A stretch of 64,000 nt of DNA from Microbispora triticiradicis (lineage in GTDB: Bacteria > Actinomycetota > Actinomycetes > Streptosporangiales > Streptosporangiaceae): assembly GCA_003260025.2 (NCBI GenBank), contig QFZU02000127.1, positions 1 to 64,000 of the forward strand, in the 5' to 3' direction. The position numbers and the translations under genes are program-made. This document shows positions 19,001 through 30,741 of the stretch, one piece after another; position 1 is the first letter of the stretch, and each line of letters starts with the position of its first letter. Under the pieces are notes generated by a model. The model was given only the letters and a program-made list of their open reading frames with translations, was not told the DNA's origin and searched no databases.

Positions 19001-19085
19001 CGGCCTGCGCCGGCGCGGCCGGCGCCAGGAGCGCCGCGCCGAGAGCCACGGCGGCCAGGGTCGAGACGATCACTCGTCGGGACAT
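16023..19085 (-). CDS. Secreted M14 zinc carboxypeptidase with large C-terminal extension
   Basis: 1020 aa. Signal peptide 1-28 (cleavage AQA-G) and a propeptide-like region to about residue 115. The M14 catalytic domain covers about 120-430: zinc ligands H184 and E187 in QHAREW, H316 in VNYHSYG, substrate R264/N265 in DPNRNYP and catalytic Glu in TPELEEG (385-389). An inserted loop DNDGDGQITGVDGVDPN resembles a calcium site. The rest (about 430-1020) has Ig-like segments, a Rossmann-like block (GKVLVVAAEDVTG) and a MAM/immune-inhibitor-type beta-sandwich (GELSFWTSYNTEPDWDFLTV). It degrades extracellular protein from the C-terminus. It is far longer than simple M14 enzymes, but this architecture is known in actinomycetes. 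Confidence 0.92.
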   Translation of the reverse strand: MSRRVIVSTLAAVALGAALLAPAAPAQAGQGDPLPPTDQIDLYQLDSAPGTAATLNQKGFDVVQQHPSGDQEHVELTATPADVKKLQILGYRPQPVRNPQGQTQLQAARAQAAGGYTVWRSYSEKGGIADQLKAIADANKDVAKLESIGKTVQGKDILALKLTALARVLPDGLKPAVLYSATQHAREWIATEVDMRLLKYLVANKGKSDVAKLLATTEVWFVPVANPDGYDFTFTEGNRLWRKNLRDNDGDGQITGVDGVDPNRNYPTKWGYDEEGSSSVFSSETYRGTAPASEPETRALDGLLKRLRFKAQVNYHSYGPLLLYPEGWQVQTTTADDPIYLALTGTDEKPAVPGFDPGVGAELYTTNGETTDHAHKAYGTLAWTPELEEGCDGCGFVFPDDEGLVQAEFEKQLPFALDIAKSALNPSEPVSHLGNTVPDFVVDPFDVSYGTDQVVQVDAKRKLGPVVLNYQINGGRTKIAPTSEWKGGERYGEGYDTYFHRLRGTVKGAKPGDRVKVWFTSLLRKSDDFTYTVSTDIGGKVLVVAAEDVTGISPAQGATEAKYAGAYTTALTGSGYSSDVYDVDKNGRKAPHPLGVLSHYKAVVWETGDDIIPRAAGQPGGTAANLAEELELAFRDYLNEGGKLLVTGKYALYGQNVDGAYWYEPDYPAQPECTTLSKPPCLALSNDFVQYYLGAYTFVEGGGQDADGATVPLQGTSGAFAGFLGTLNGGDSPGNQNHTSAFVTTSSVLPVGRFPQFASAAPLKWQYAGGSPFAPHTGAWDVQSGEADQSYKRLTRTIDLTGKTSGELSFWTSYNTEPDWDFLTVEAHTVGQDDWTTLPDANGHTSQEPGESCAGGWADLHPFTAHYQTYDGASSCTATGTTGAWHAASGASNGWQQWTIDLTPYAGKQVEVSISYISDWGTQGLGVWLDDATVKADGAVVSQTSFEDGLGGWTVAGPPPGSADALNDWTRSDQTLEDGAGVTTKDTVYFGFGAEGATTQAMRTDLVRRSMRHLLGPALP

Positions 19086-19298
19086 CGAGGAGCCCTTCGT
19101 GAGGGGTAGCGATCTCCCGAATCTCCGTCGCGGTCAATCCGCGTTCAAGTGCAGTAAGGCGACGCGTAAGTCTCGAATCGATCACAGAACGCGGAACCCG
19201 ACGATTGCTCGCTTTCAACCCAACAGTTTCTCCTGTTCCGCTAGCAGACATAAAGATCGTCTCCTATAGTTTCGGACCGAATCCGAGTGGAGGTCGAC

Positions 19299-20195
19299 GT
19301 GCGGTCGGGACGCTGGGCCAGACTGGCGGTGGTCACCACCGTGCTCCTCGCCGCACCCGCTGTCTCAGGCGCGTTCACCGCCTCGGCCGAGCCCGGCCAG
19401 CAGGCCAAACTGCGCAGGCTGACGAAGGAGGCCGCCGCGCTGCAGAAGGAGTACCGCGGTGAGATCCTCAGCCTGGAGGACGCGGAACTGGCCGCCAAGA
19501 AGGCGTCCGCCAAGGTCGGGAAGCTGAAAGTGGACCTGCTCGCGGCCCAGCGGGCGGTCACCCAGTTCGCCCAGACCTCCTACATGAGCGGCGGCATGGA
19601 CGCCTCACAGCTCTTCTCGGTGTCGGGCGACCTGAGCTCCCTGTCGACGCTGGCCTACCTGGGCGACGCGAAGTCGGAGCGGCTGAACGGCATCAGGGCG
19701 TTGATCGCCAAGCAGCGGAAGGCGAGCCGCGACGCCGACGCCGAGATCGACAAGCTGCAGCGCCACATCAAGGAGCTGAAGGCGAAGCGGCGCGAGATCG
19801 AGACCCTGATGGCCAAGTACGGCTTCCAGACCCCCGACGCCGGCAGCGGCCTGACCCAGCGCATGATCACGGTACGCAACGCGATCATGTCGCAGTTCCC
19901 GATGCCCTTCAGCGTCGGCTGCCTGCGGCCGGGGGACCCGGGCGAACACGGCAAGGGCCGCGCCTGCGACTTCATGATGAGCAGCGGCGGCCGCATGCCC
20001 GACGCGGTGGCCAAGGAGCGGGGCGACGCCCTCGCCCAGTGGTGCATCCAGCACGCGAGCCAGTACGGGATCATGTACATCATCTGGCAGCAGCGCTTCT
20101 ACGACATGCGCACCGGGGCCGGGTGGCGGATGATGTCGGACCGCGGGGGGATCACCGCCAACCACTACGACCACGTTCACGTGTCGGTGCTCTGA
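19299..20195 (+). CDS. Secreted coiled-coil protein with ARB_07466-like C-terminal domain
   Basis: 298 aa from GTG 19299 (GGAGG 6 bases upstream); an upstream in-frame GTG at 19287 is less likely. A signal peptide ends near AVSGAFTASA. Residues ~30-180 are long heptad-rich coiled coil (LRRLTKEAAALQKEYRGEIL and similar), a layout shared with cell-wall hydrolase regulators. The C-terminus (CLRPGDPGEHGKGRACDFMM through ITANHYDHVHVSVL) matches the ARB_07466/M15-like domain with His/Asp metal-type residues (RACDF, DHVHVS). A cell-wall function is likely; enzymatic activity is not proven. A TATAGT -10 lies at 19265-19270. It is divergent from the carboxypeptidase. Confidence 0.85.
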   Translation: MRSGRWARLAVVTTVLLAAPAVSGAFTASAEPGQQAKLRRLTKEAAALQKEYRGEILSLEDAELAAKKASAKVGKLKVDLLAAQRAVTQFAQTSYMSGGMDASQLFSVSGDLSSLSTLAYLGDAKSERLNGIRALIAKQRKASRDADAEIDKLQRHIKELKAKRREIETLMAKYGFQTPDAGSGLTQRMITVRNAIMSQFPMPFSVGCLRPGDPGEHGKGRACDFMMSSGGRMPDAVAKERGDALAQWCIQHASQYGIMYIIWQQRFYDMRTGAGWRMMSDRGGITANHYDHVHVSVL

Positions 20196-21457
20196 GCCTT
20201 CAGGAAGTCCGCGAACCAGTGGTAGGACGCCTTCGGGGTGCGCCTCAGGGTCTCGAAGTCGACGTGGACCAGGCCGAACCGCTGGTGGTAGCCCTCGGCC
20301 CACTCGAAGTTGTCCAGCAGCGACCAGACGAAGTAGCCGCGCACGTCCGCGTCCGCCTCCCGCATCGCCCGGATGTGGCCGTCGAGGTAGGCGATCCGCT
20401 CCTGGTCGTCCAGGCCGTCGTACGAGCAGCCGTTCTCGGTCACGTAGACAGGCGGGAGCGCGTCGCCGTACCGGGCGGTGAGGGAGCCGAGCAGCTCGCG
20501 GAGGCCGCCGGGGACGACGGGCCAGCCGAAGGCGGTCACGGGATGACCGGAGATCGGCTCGAACTCGAACGGCAGGTCGCCCCCGCCGGGGCCGGAGATC
20601 CGCGTCGGCATGTAGTAGTTGACGCCCAGGCCGTCGAGCGGCTGGGCGATCGTCTCCAGGTCGCCTGTCTTCACGGGCAGTTCCACGCCGTACGCCGACA
20701 GGTCGGGGTAGGCGCCGGTGAGGACCGGGTCGTTGAACAGCCGGTTGTGCAGGATGTCGTACGCCTCGGCGGCGGCGAGGTCCTGCTCGGAGCCGGAGGC
20801 CGGCCAGACGGGCGTGCAGTTGTTCGTGATCAGCACGTGGCGCGCTCCGGCCGCCCGCAGCGCCTGCGTGGCCAGGCCGTGACCGAGCAGCTGGTGGTGG
20901 GCGGTCGGCAGCGCCCCGAGCATGAGCGTCCTGCCGGGGGCGTGCATGCCGAGGGCGTATCCGTAAACCATGTGGACGAACGGCTCGTTCAGAGTGATCC
21001 ACATGGAGACCCGGTCGGCGAGCCGGTCGGCCACGACGGCCGCGTAGTCGGCGAAATACCGCGACGTGTCGCGGTCGAGCCAGCCGCCCTCGTCCTCCAG
21101 GGCCTGCGGCAGGTCCCAGTGGAAGAGCGTCGGGACCGGGGTGATCCCCTTCTCGTGGAGCGCGTCCACGAGGCGGTCGTAGAAGTCGAGCCCGGCCTGG
21201 TTGACCCGGCCCCGGCCGGTCGGCAGCACCCGCGGCCAGGCGATCGAGAACCGGTAGGCGTCCACCCCCAGACCGGCCATCAGGGCGACGTCCTCGGCGT
21301 ACCGGTGATAGTGGTCGCAGGCGACGTCGCCGGTATGCCCGTCACGGACCTTGTGGGGGGTGTGGGAGAAGGTGTCCCAGACGGAGGGGCCCCGGCCGTC
21401 CTCCGCGACGGCTCCTTCGATCTGGTAGGACGCGGTGGCCGTACCCCACAGGAACAT
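20177..21457 (-). CDS. Beta-glucosidase, glycoside hydrolase family 1
   Basis: 426 aa. The acid/base glutamate is in WITLNEPF and the nucleophile glutamate in PVYVTENGC, both diagnostic of GH1. The substrate-pocket Trp residues in YFVWSLLDNFEWAEGY are also present. GH1 enzymes release glucose from cellobiose and other beta-glucosides; no signal peptide is present, so it acts in the cytoplasm. The ATG at 21457 has a GGGAGA site and starts at MFLWGTATASYQIEG; an ATG at 21475 is also possible. The 3' end overlaps the coiled-coil gene by 19 bp on the opposite strand. It is divergent from a TetR regulator. Confidence 0.93.
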   Translation of the reverse strand: MFLWGTATASYQIEGAVAEDGRGPSVWDTFSHTPHKVRDGHTGDVACDHYHRYAEDVALMAGLGVDAYRFSIAWPRVLPTGRGRVNQAGLDFYDRLVDALHEKGITPVPTLFHWDLPQALEDEGGWLDRDTSRYFADYAAVVADRLADRVSMWITLNEPFVHMVYGYALGMHAPGRTLMLGALPTAHHQLLGHGLATQALRAAGARHVLITNNCTPVWPASGSEQDLAAAEAYDILHNRLFNDPVLTGAYPDLSAYGVELPVKTGDLETIAQPLDGLGVNYYMPTRISGPGGGDLPFEFEPISGHPVTAFGWPVVPGGLRELLGSLTARYGDALPPVYVTENGCSYDGLDDQERIAYLDGHIRAMREADADVRGYFVWSLLDNFEWAEGYHQRFGLVHVDFETLRRTPKASYHWFADFLKAQSTDT

Positions 21458-21475
21458 GCCGTCTCCCGTTATCAT

Positions 21476-21500
21476 GAGCGTTACTCGCGTTAACGTATCC
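21476..21500. promoter_or_regulatory. Candidate operator between GH1 and TetR genes
   Basis: The short divergent gap holds CGTTACTCGCGTTAACG, two GCGTTA half-sites, with an 8-bp palindrome CGTTAACG at 21488-21495. Its position suits autoregulation and control of the glucosidase by the TetR protein. This is inference. Confidence 0.4.
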
Positions 21501-21527
21501 GCCTGATGGGCGGGAGACAATGGCGGC

Positions 21528-22172
21528 ATGACCACAGGGGGAACGTTGCGCCGGCGGCCCGCCCAGCGCCGCAGCCAGGAGCGCGTGGAGCGCATGCTCG
21601 ACGAGTGCGCCGGGCTGCTCGACGAGGTGGGGTACGAGGCGCTGACGACCAAGGAGGTCGCCCGCCGGGCCGAGGTGCCGATCGGCACCTTCTACCAGTT
21701 CTTCACGGACAAGCAGAGCCTGGTCCGCGCGCTCGCGCTGCGGAACCTGGAGGCCTACCTGGACCGGATGGCGACCCTGCTGTCCGACGCGCGGCTGTCC
21801 GACTGGGCCGGCGCGGTCGACCTCGGCATCGACGAGTTCGTCCGGATGAAGCGCACCATGCCCGGCTTCGGGGTGGTGGACTTCGGCGAGGTGCTCGCCG
21901 CCCCCGGCGGCCCGGCCCTGCCCGGCACCCAGCGGATGCTCGACGAGGCCCTGGAGAACAACGTGATCGTGGCCGACCGGCTGCGTTCGATGATGGTGGA
22001 GGTGCTCGGCGTCGTGCCGGGCGACGGCCTGTCCCGCGCCTTCGTGGTCGCCGTCGAGGCCGCCGACGCCGTGCTCAAACTGGCCTTCCGCGCCCACCCG
22101 GACGGCGACCCCGACCTCATCGCCGAATGCAAACGCCTCGTCCGCCGCTACCTCTCCGACCACCTTCACTAG
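21528..22172 (+). CDS. TetR-family transcriptional regulator
   Basis: 214 aa. The N-terminal TetR helix-turn-helix is clear: RVERMLDECAGLLDEVGYEA, then TTKEVARRAEVPIGTFYQFF and TDKQSLVRALALRNLE. The C-terminal ligand domain is unassigned. It is transcribed away from the GH1 beta-glucosidase across about 70 bp, so a beta-glucoside or related ligand is a reasonable guess. The ATG at 21528 follows a GGGCGGGAGA tract. Confidence 0.9.
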   Translation: MTTGGTLRRRPAQRRSQERVERMLDECAGLLDEVGYEALTTKEVARRAEVPIGTFYQFFTDKQSLVRALALRNLEAYLDRMATLLSDARLSDWAGAVDLGIDEFVRMKRTMPGFGVVDFGEVLAAPGGPALPGTQRMLDEALENNVIVADRLRSMMVEVLGVVPGDGLSRAFVVAVEAADAVLKLAFRAHPDGDPDLIAECKRLVRRYLSDHLH

Positions 22173-25758
<3,586 letters not shown>

Positions 25759-25773
25759 CGTGAGGTCCTGACC

Positions 25774-25810
25774 GGGCCGCGGGCGGTCGAACACGCACCG
25801 CCCGCGGCCC
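25774..25810 (+). terminator. Terminator after the beta-helix glycosidase
   Basis: Perfect 14-bp stem (25774-25787 with 25797-25810), 9-base loop, starting 15 bases after the stop codon. Confidence 0.7.
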
Positions 25811-25858
25811 ACTCCGGCGACGGCCGGGGTTACGCAGATCGAGGTCGTCCGGCGGGAG

Positions 25859-27100
25859 TCAGTCGGCAGACGTGGTGACGAGGGCGGGCGCGGCGTCGCG
25901 AGACGGGGTACGCCACGGGAGTACCGCGGCCGTCGCGACGAGCAGCACCGCGCCGACCGCGATCGCGGCGCGGGCGCCGGCGAGGCCGGCCAGGACGCCC
26001 CACACGGCCGTGAGCGTGGCGGTCGTCGTCCGCGAGGTGATGGTCCAGGCGGTCAGGACCCGCGCCACCTTGCCGTCCTCGACCCGTTCGAGACGGTAGG
26101 TGGTGAAGACGGGGTTGAAGACGCCCATACAGGTGATCAGGCCGAACTCGACCAGCATGATCAGCGCGAGGCCGGCCGGGCCCTGCCCCGTGAACGTGAG
26201 CCCGACGAGCCAGGGCACCCGCGCGACGCCGAACGTCAGCAGCATCGCCCGCTGCCCGAACCGGCGGACGAGCGGGCGGGAGATCCGCGAGCCCAGGATG
26301 CCGCCCAGGCAGGGAACGCCGAAGGCGAGCCCGTACTGCAGCGGCGTCAGGCCGAGATCGTGCAGCATCAGGAAGGTCAGCGGCGGAGCCGTCGCCATGA
26401 TGAGCGCGGAGACGAGCACCGTGTTCGCGAACAGGACGCGCAGCCCGCGGTCCGCGACGATCGTCCGCCACCCCTCGGCGATCTCCGCCCGGCGCGAGAT
26501 GCCCGTACGGCGGACAGGTGGGTCCGGCTCGGGAGCCGTGATCGCGCGGATGCCCAGCGCGGACAGGAGATAGCTGGCCGCGTTCAGGGCGACCGTGACG
26601 ACAGGGCCGAGCATCCCGATCAGCGCGCCTCCGGCCGGCGGGCCGACAGCGGTGGACGTCCACATGACCATCTCGAACCGGCCGTTCGCCTCCATCAGGT
26701 GGCTCCTGGGCACGAGGGCCTTGAGGTGGGCCCCGCCTGCCCCCACGAAGACGATGTCGGCCAGGGCGACGACCACGGCCACGACGAGCAGGTGCGCGTA
26801 CGTCAACGCGCCGGCGGCGTACGCGACCGGCACGGTCAGCAGCGTCAGGAAGCGGACCAGGTCGGCCCGGATCATGAGCCGCCGCTTCCTCCGGAACTCC
26901 ATCCACGGGCCGAGCGGCACGGCCAGCAGGGCGCCGGCGGCTCCGCCGGCCGCCGCGATCAGGGACACCTGTGCGGCGCCGGCGTGCAGGGCCAGGATGG
27001 CGATCAGCGGAAACGCGTCCAGCGCCAGCCATGTCCCCAGCGAGCTCACCGCATAGGCCCCCCAGAGCCACGCGAAGTCCCGTCCCAGCCCCCGCGCCAT
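25859..27100 (-). CDS. MFS transporter (MFS_3/enterobactin-exporter-like)
   Basis: 413 aa, about twelve hydrophobic segments with the MFS cytoplasmic loop motif between helices 2 and 3 (PLGPWMEFRRKRRLMIRADL) and the central loop EPDPPVRRTGISRRAEIAEG. The opening FAWLWGAYAVSSLGTWLALD and the AEGWRTIVADRGLRVLFANT region resemble the drug/siderophore exporter branch. Substrate unknown. The ATG at 27100 starts directly before helix 1. It stands alone, tail-to-tail with the glycosidase. Confidence 0.85.
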   Translation of the reverse strand: MARGLGRDFAWLWGAYAVSSLGTWLALDAFPLIAILALHAGAAQVSLIAAAGGAAGALLAVPLGPWMEFRRKRRLMIRADLVRFLTLLTVPVAYAAGALTYAHLLVVAVVVALADIVFVGAGGAHLKALVPRSHLMEANGRFEMVMWTSTAVGPPAGGALIGMLGPVVTVALNAASYLLSALGIRAITAPEPDPPVRRTGISRRAEIAEGWRTIVADRGLRVLFANTVLVSALIMATAPPLTFLMLHDLGLTPLQYGLAFGVPCLGGILGSRISRPLVRRFGQRAMLLTFGVARVPWLVGLTFTGQGPAGLALIMLVEFGLITCMGVFNPVFTTYRLERVEDGKVARVLTAWTITSRTTTATLTAVWGVLAGLAGARAAIAVGAVLLVATAAVLPWRTPSRDAAPALVTTSAD

Positions 27101-27412
27101 CGGCCGCCCCCGCCTCTCCCCAAGCGAACAGAGGTCGATCCAACACCCGTCCGGGACCGGGAGCCAACCGACGGCCGTCAGCCGGTCCGATGCGGGGGCT
27201 CCACGCCAGGACAGGGATCATGCGCGCCACCTCGTGACGCGAGCACCGGGTAGGGCTGCAGCCACAGCACCTCGCCGCCGGTCGCGGGTTCCGGGCGGCA
27301 CCTGGCGAGGAGGTCCAGGCAGGCGTTGGTGGCGATCCGGCATGGCCGACCCGGTGCCGGATCGGGCTGAGCGGCCCCGGCGGGAGAGGTCCCGCGCCGG
27401 GGCCGGTGGGGG
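27101..27412. other. 312-bp gap between MFS and aldo/keto reductase genes
   Basis: No supported gene. It holds the promoter side of the MFS gene and, at its right end, the terminator of the aldo/keto reductase. Confidence 0.5.
27373..27404 (-). terminator. Terminator after aldo/keto reductase
   Basis: GGCCCCGGCG...CGCCGGGGCC inverted repeat (27373-27404), with an inner GGGA/TCCC extension, just beyond the reductase stop at 27413. Confidence 0.6.
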
Positions 27413-28324
27413 TCAGACGGGGGCGTCGAGGCGGGAGAGCAGGTCGTCGTCGAGCTTCACGTCGGCCATGACCTCCTCCAGCTGGGCGACCGAGCTGACC
27501 CCGACGATCGGGAGGATGTCCTGCGCGCGCAGCCAGGCGAGCACGACCTGGTTGCGCGTCGCGCCGATCTCGCCCGCGACCTCGTCGAGCACGGCCAGCC
27601 GCCTGGTGGTGCCCGGGTGGTCGTAGTGCTCGGGCAGCGGCTTGGCCGTGTACGCGCCCGCCAGCAGTGAGGAGTAGACCCACAGCTTGAGGTCGCCCTC
27701 GGAGCGCACGTAATCGAGCAGCTCCTCGGTGACCAGGGTGTGGCCGCCCTCCGGCAGCCGTACGCCGGGGCGGGGACGGAGGTAGGAGTGACGGAGCTGC
27801 ACGTGGCCGTACCGGGTGCCGCCGCGCGCGGCCGCCAGTGCGCGGGCCCGCTCCAGCCGCCAGGTGGCGTGGTTGCTCGCGCCGATCTCCCTGGCCTTGC
27901 CGGCCCGCACCACCTCGTCGAAGGCGGCGACGGTCTCCTCCAGCGGCGTCGTCCTGTCGTCGATGTGGGCCCAGTACACGTCCACGTGATCGGTGCCGAG
28001 GCGCCGCAGGCTGCCCTCGATCGCGGCCCGCACGACACCGGCTGACAGGCCCTCGGCGGCGTCGAGCGTACGGGCGCCGGGCACGGACGGGCGGGCGCCG
28101 CACTTGGTGCTGATCACCACCGCGTCCCGGTCGCGGCGGGAGGCGAGCCACCGGCCGATGGTGGCCTCGCTCTCGTCCCCGGTCGCGCCGTCCAGCCAGA
28201 AGGGGTAGTTGTTGGCCGTGTCGAGGATCGTTCCGCCGCCTTCGACGAAGCGGTCGAGTATGGCGAAAGAGGTCTCTTCGTCCACGGCTGTCCCGAAGGG
28301 GATCGTCCCCAGAGCGATTCTCAT
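27413..28324 (-). CDS. Aldo/keto reductase
   Basis: 303 aa, (beta/alpha)8 AKR fold. The catalytic tetrad is mostly readable: Asp in ILDTANNYPFW with Tyr of NYPF, Lys in VVISTKCG and His in VYWAHIDDRT. The C-terminal NADPH loop is recognisable (PIVGVSSVAQLEEVM). These enzymes reduce aldehydes and ketones or act on sugars; substrate unknown. The ATG at 28324 has an AGGGTGA site; a GTG at 28333 is the alternative. Transcribed in the same direction as the upstream pentapeptide gene, 45 bp apart. Confidence 0.88.
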   Translation of the reverse strand: MRIALGTIPFGTAVDEETSFAILDRFVEGGGTILDTANNYPFWLDGATGDESEATIGRWLASRRDRDAVVISTKCGARPSVPGARTLDAAEGLSAGVVRAAIEGSLRRLGTDHVDVYWAHIDDRTTPLEETVAAFDEVVRAGKAREIGASNHATWRLERARALAAARGGTRYGHVQLRHSYLRPRPGVRLPEGGHTLVTEELLDYVRSEGDLKLWVYSSLLAGAYTAKPLPEHYDHPGTTRRLAVLDEVAGEIGATRNQVVLAWLRAQDILPIVGVSSVAQLEEVMADVKLDDDLLSRLDAPV

Positions 28325-28369
28325 GCCGATCACCCTGCCGCCTGGAGCGCACTCCAGCGCAAGCCGCTT

Positions 28370-30055
28370 TCACCGGCGGCGGGTGAGGGCCTTCCGGCCG
28401 CGCGCCACGATCGTCTCGACGTCCTTCAGGTCGTCCATGTCGTGGGCGGTCGCCAGCGCTTCCTTCGCCGCGTCGTAGGCGTCCAGGGCCGCGTTCCAGT
28501 CGATCTCGCCGGTTCTGTCCGCCGCGCCGTCGATCTCCTCTCCCAGCCGCGTGACGTTCTCCTCCTGCACGCTCCGGGCGTCCGAGAAGCGGACGGCCCT
28601 TTCCGCGGCCTGCTTCCTGGCGGCCTTCCTCCGGCGGGTTCCGCGTACGACCAGCCCGAGGACGATCCAGAAGACGATCAGGCCCACGATGCCGAAGAAG
28701 ACCACCCAGCCGGCGCCGAGCCTGCTGGTGGACCCGGACAGGTCGGCGTCCTCCGCGTAGTCGACCTCCAGGCCGGTGACCTCGGCGTCCTGGAAGGTCG
28801 CGCCCCGCAGCTCGGCCGACTGCAGGCTGGCGTCGGTCAGTGTCGCCTTACGGAAGACCGCGTCCCGGAGCCTGCCGCTGTTGAGCTGTGCCCGGTCCAT
28901 CCGCGCGGCGGTGAAGTCGGCCTGGTCCGCCGTGACGCTGGTCATCTCCGCCCCGCGAAGATCGGCGCCGGTCAGTGTGGCCCCGGTCAGGTCGGAGCTG
29001 CTCATCGCGGCCTCCGAGAGGTCCGCCCGGGTCAGGTTCGCCCCGGTGAGGTCCGCGCTGCCGAGCGCGGCCCGTCGCAGGTGCGCGCCGGTCAGGTTCG
29101 CGCCCTTGAGGGAGCGGAAGGTCGTCCCGGCGGCGGAGACGTCCCGCAGGATGGCCCGGTTGAGCTTGACGCTGCTCAGGTCGAGGCCGTCCAGCTTGGC
29201 GCCGGTGAGGTCGGCGCAGCTCAGGTCGTCGGGGAAGTCGGTGACCGTGGTCAGGTCCCACCCCGCGTAGTGCTGGCCCTCGTCCGGCTCGCACGCCGCG
29301 CCGGGAGCGGGCAGGTCCTTCGGCACGCCCGTGCTCCCGGCCAGCCGGGCGCCCCGTACGTCACGCAGGTCGGCCCCGCCGAGGTCGGCGTCCCGGACGT
29401 CCGCGCCGTCCATCACCGACCCGTACAGCTGCGCGTCCCGGAGGTCGGCCCGCCGCAACACGGCCTTGATCAGGGTGGCGCCGTAGAGCCGGGCCTTCGG
29501 GGCCTTCACCCGGGTGAGGTCGGCCCGGCGCAGGTCGGCGCCGTAGACGTCGGCGTCGGTGAGGTCGGTCCCGACCAGCTTCGCGTCGTCGAACTGGGCG
29601 GAGTACGCCTTGGCCCGCGTCAGCGTGGCCCCGCTCAGGTCGGCTCCCTCCAGGTGCGCGCCGTACGGCGAGGAGTCGTCCATCGTCGCCCCGCGCAGGT
29701 CCGCGCCCCGCAGGTCCGCGTAGTAGAGCTCGGCCTCGGACAGGTCGGCCTTGCCCAGCCTGACCCCGGCCATCTGGGCGTTCCCGAGATGCGTCCCCTT
29801 GAGCGACGCTCCGCGCAGGTCGGCCCCGGTGAGCGGGACGCGTACGTACAGCCCGTCCAGCGTGGCGCCGCGCAGGTCGGCGCAGGACAGGTCGGCGGGC
29901 AGGGCGGCCCGGGTGAGATCCCGCCCGGCCAGTTTCGGGCCACTGCCGGGACGGCACGGGAGCGGCGCGGCGGAGGCCGGCGAGACGAGGACCACCGGCA
30001 GGACGACGGCGGCGGCGAGTGTCATGCCGGCGAGTAGGCGGGGAAGGCCGGGCAT
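28370..30055 (-). CDS. Membrane-anchored protein with two extracytoplasmic pentapeptide-repeat domains
   Basis: 561 aa. A signal peptide (1-29) precedes two blocks of A(D/N)LxG pentapeptide repeats, about 56-240 and 278-440. Both blocks begin with nearly the same sequence, DLSCADLRGATLDGL and DLSCADLTGAKLDGL, so the domain was duplicated. One transmembrane helix follows (about 450-470, VVFFGIVGLIVFWIVLGLVV), then an Arg/Lys stop-transfer and a ~90-residue charged helical cytoplasmic tail. Pentapeptide repeats fold as a right-handed beta-helix. Known soluble members mimic DNA (MfpA, Qnr), but an exported type I membrane form must do something else. The ligand is unknown. Confidence 0.9.
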   Translation of the reverse strand: MPGLPRLLAGMTLAAAVVLPVVLVSPASAAPLPCRPGSGPKLAGRDLTRAALPADLSCADLRGATLDGLYVRVPLTGADLRGASLKGTHLGNAQMAGVRLGKADLSEAELYYADLRGADLRGATMDDSSPYGAHLEGADLSGATLTRAKAYSAQFDDAKLVGTDLTDADVYGADLRRADLTRVKAPKARLYGATLIKAVLRRADLRDAQLYGSVMDGADVRDADLGGADLRDVRGARLAGSTGVPKDLPAPGAACEPDEGQHYAGWDLTTVTDFPDDLSCADLTGAKLDGLDLSSVKLNRAILRDVSAAGTTFRSLKGANLTGAHLRRAALGSADLTGANLTRADLSEAAMSSSDLTGATLTGADLRGAEMTSVTADQADFTAARMDRAQLNSGRLRDAVFRKATLTDASLQSAELRGATFQDAEVTGLEVDYAEDADLSGSTSRLGAGWVVFFGIVGLIVFWIVLGLVVRGTRRRKAARKQAAERAVRFSDARSVQEENVTRLGEEIDGAADRTGEIDWNAALDAYDAAKEALATAHDMDDLKDVETIVARGRKALTRRR

Positions 30056-30222
30056 CTCTGTCTCACTGTCTCCTTCGGAAGAGCCGCCTTTCGGAGCAGG
30101 TCCCCGGGAAAGGCGTTGAACAGCACCCGTTATATGGGGAACTGTTTGCGATCCGCTTGCGAACCGCCTACAGACACAACCGCTCGCGGCGGTACGGCAT
30201 CCGCTGTGACAGGATCAATGGC

Positions 30223-30621
30223 GTGGCCGTGTACACACCTGGACAGGTCGTCGAGGAGACCGGTTTCAGCCTCGACACCCTTCGTTACTACGAACGGATC
30301 GGGCTGCTGGAGCCGATCGGCCGGAACGCGTCGGGCCAGCGGCGCTTCACCGAGGAGGACGTGAGCTGGCTCGGCATGGTCCGCTGCCTCAGGGACACCG
30401 GCATGCCGATCGCCGAGATGCTGCGCTTCGCCGCGCTCGTACGGCAGGGTGAGCACACCATCGCCGACCGCATCGCGCTGCTGGAGGAGCACGACCGGAA
30501 GGTCGAGGCCCAGATCGCCGACCTGCGTCAGAAGCAGGGCGGGGTGCAGCGGAAGATGCAGTACTACAAGGACGTGCTCACCATGCGCGCCATGCTCCCC
30601 GACTGCGAGCAGGCCTCCTGA
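30223..30621 (+). CDS. MerR-family transcriptional regulator
   Basis: 132 aa from GTG 30223 (AGGAT upstream); the frame is open back to 30019 but the domain begins here. The MerR winged helix is clear: YTPGQVVEETGFSLDTLRYY, ERIGLLEPIGRN and QRRFTEEDVSWLGMVRCLRD. A dimerisation coiled coil follows (RIALLEEHDRKVEAQIADLR). The last residues MLPDCEQAS contain one Cys, without the metal-binding Cys pairs of MerR or ZntR. It belongs to the small-molecule or aldehyde-responsive branch. The ligand is unknown. It converges on the ABC exporter. Confidence 0.88.
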   Translation: MAVYTPGQVVEETGFSLDTLRYYERIGLLEPIGRNASGQRRFTEEDVSWLGMVRCLRDTGMPIAEMLRFAALVRQGEHTIADRIALLEEHDRKVEAQIADLRQKQGGVQRKMQYYKDVLTMRAMLPDCEQAS

Positions 30622-30694
30622 GGGCCGGACCGGGCCGGTCCGGGTGCGTGACCGGCCATGCTGGACTGCGCCCGCTCGTGCCCGGCCCGCTGGT

Positions 30695-30721
30695 GCCCGG
30701 CCCGCTCGTGGCGGGCCGGGC
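30695..30721. terminator. Bidirectional terminator between merR-like and ABC genes
   Basis: Perfect 11-bp stem GCCCGGCCCGC / GCGGGCCGGGC with loop TCGTG. It lies within a small repeat array in which the GCCCGGCCCGCT unit occurs twice (about 30679-30706). Confidence 0.7.
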
Positions 30722-30741
30722 GGGCGGCTTGTAAGGCCGGC

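Noticed and set aside
16047-19109. 1020-aa open frame on the + strand opposite the carboxypeptidase gene
   Set aside because: Arg/Val/Gly-rich composition with no domain; a typical mirror frame of a high-GC gene. The - strand has a signal peptide and all M14 catalytic motifs.
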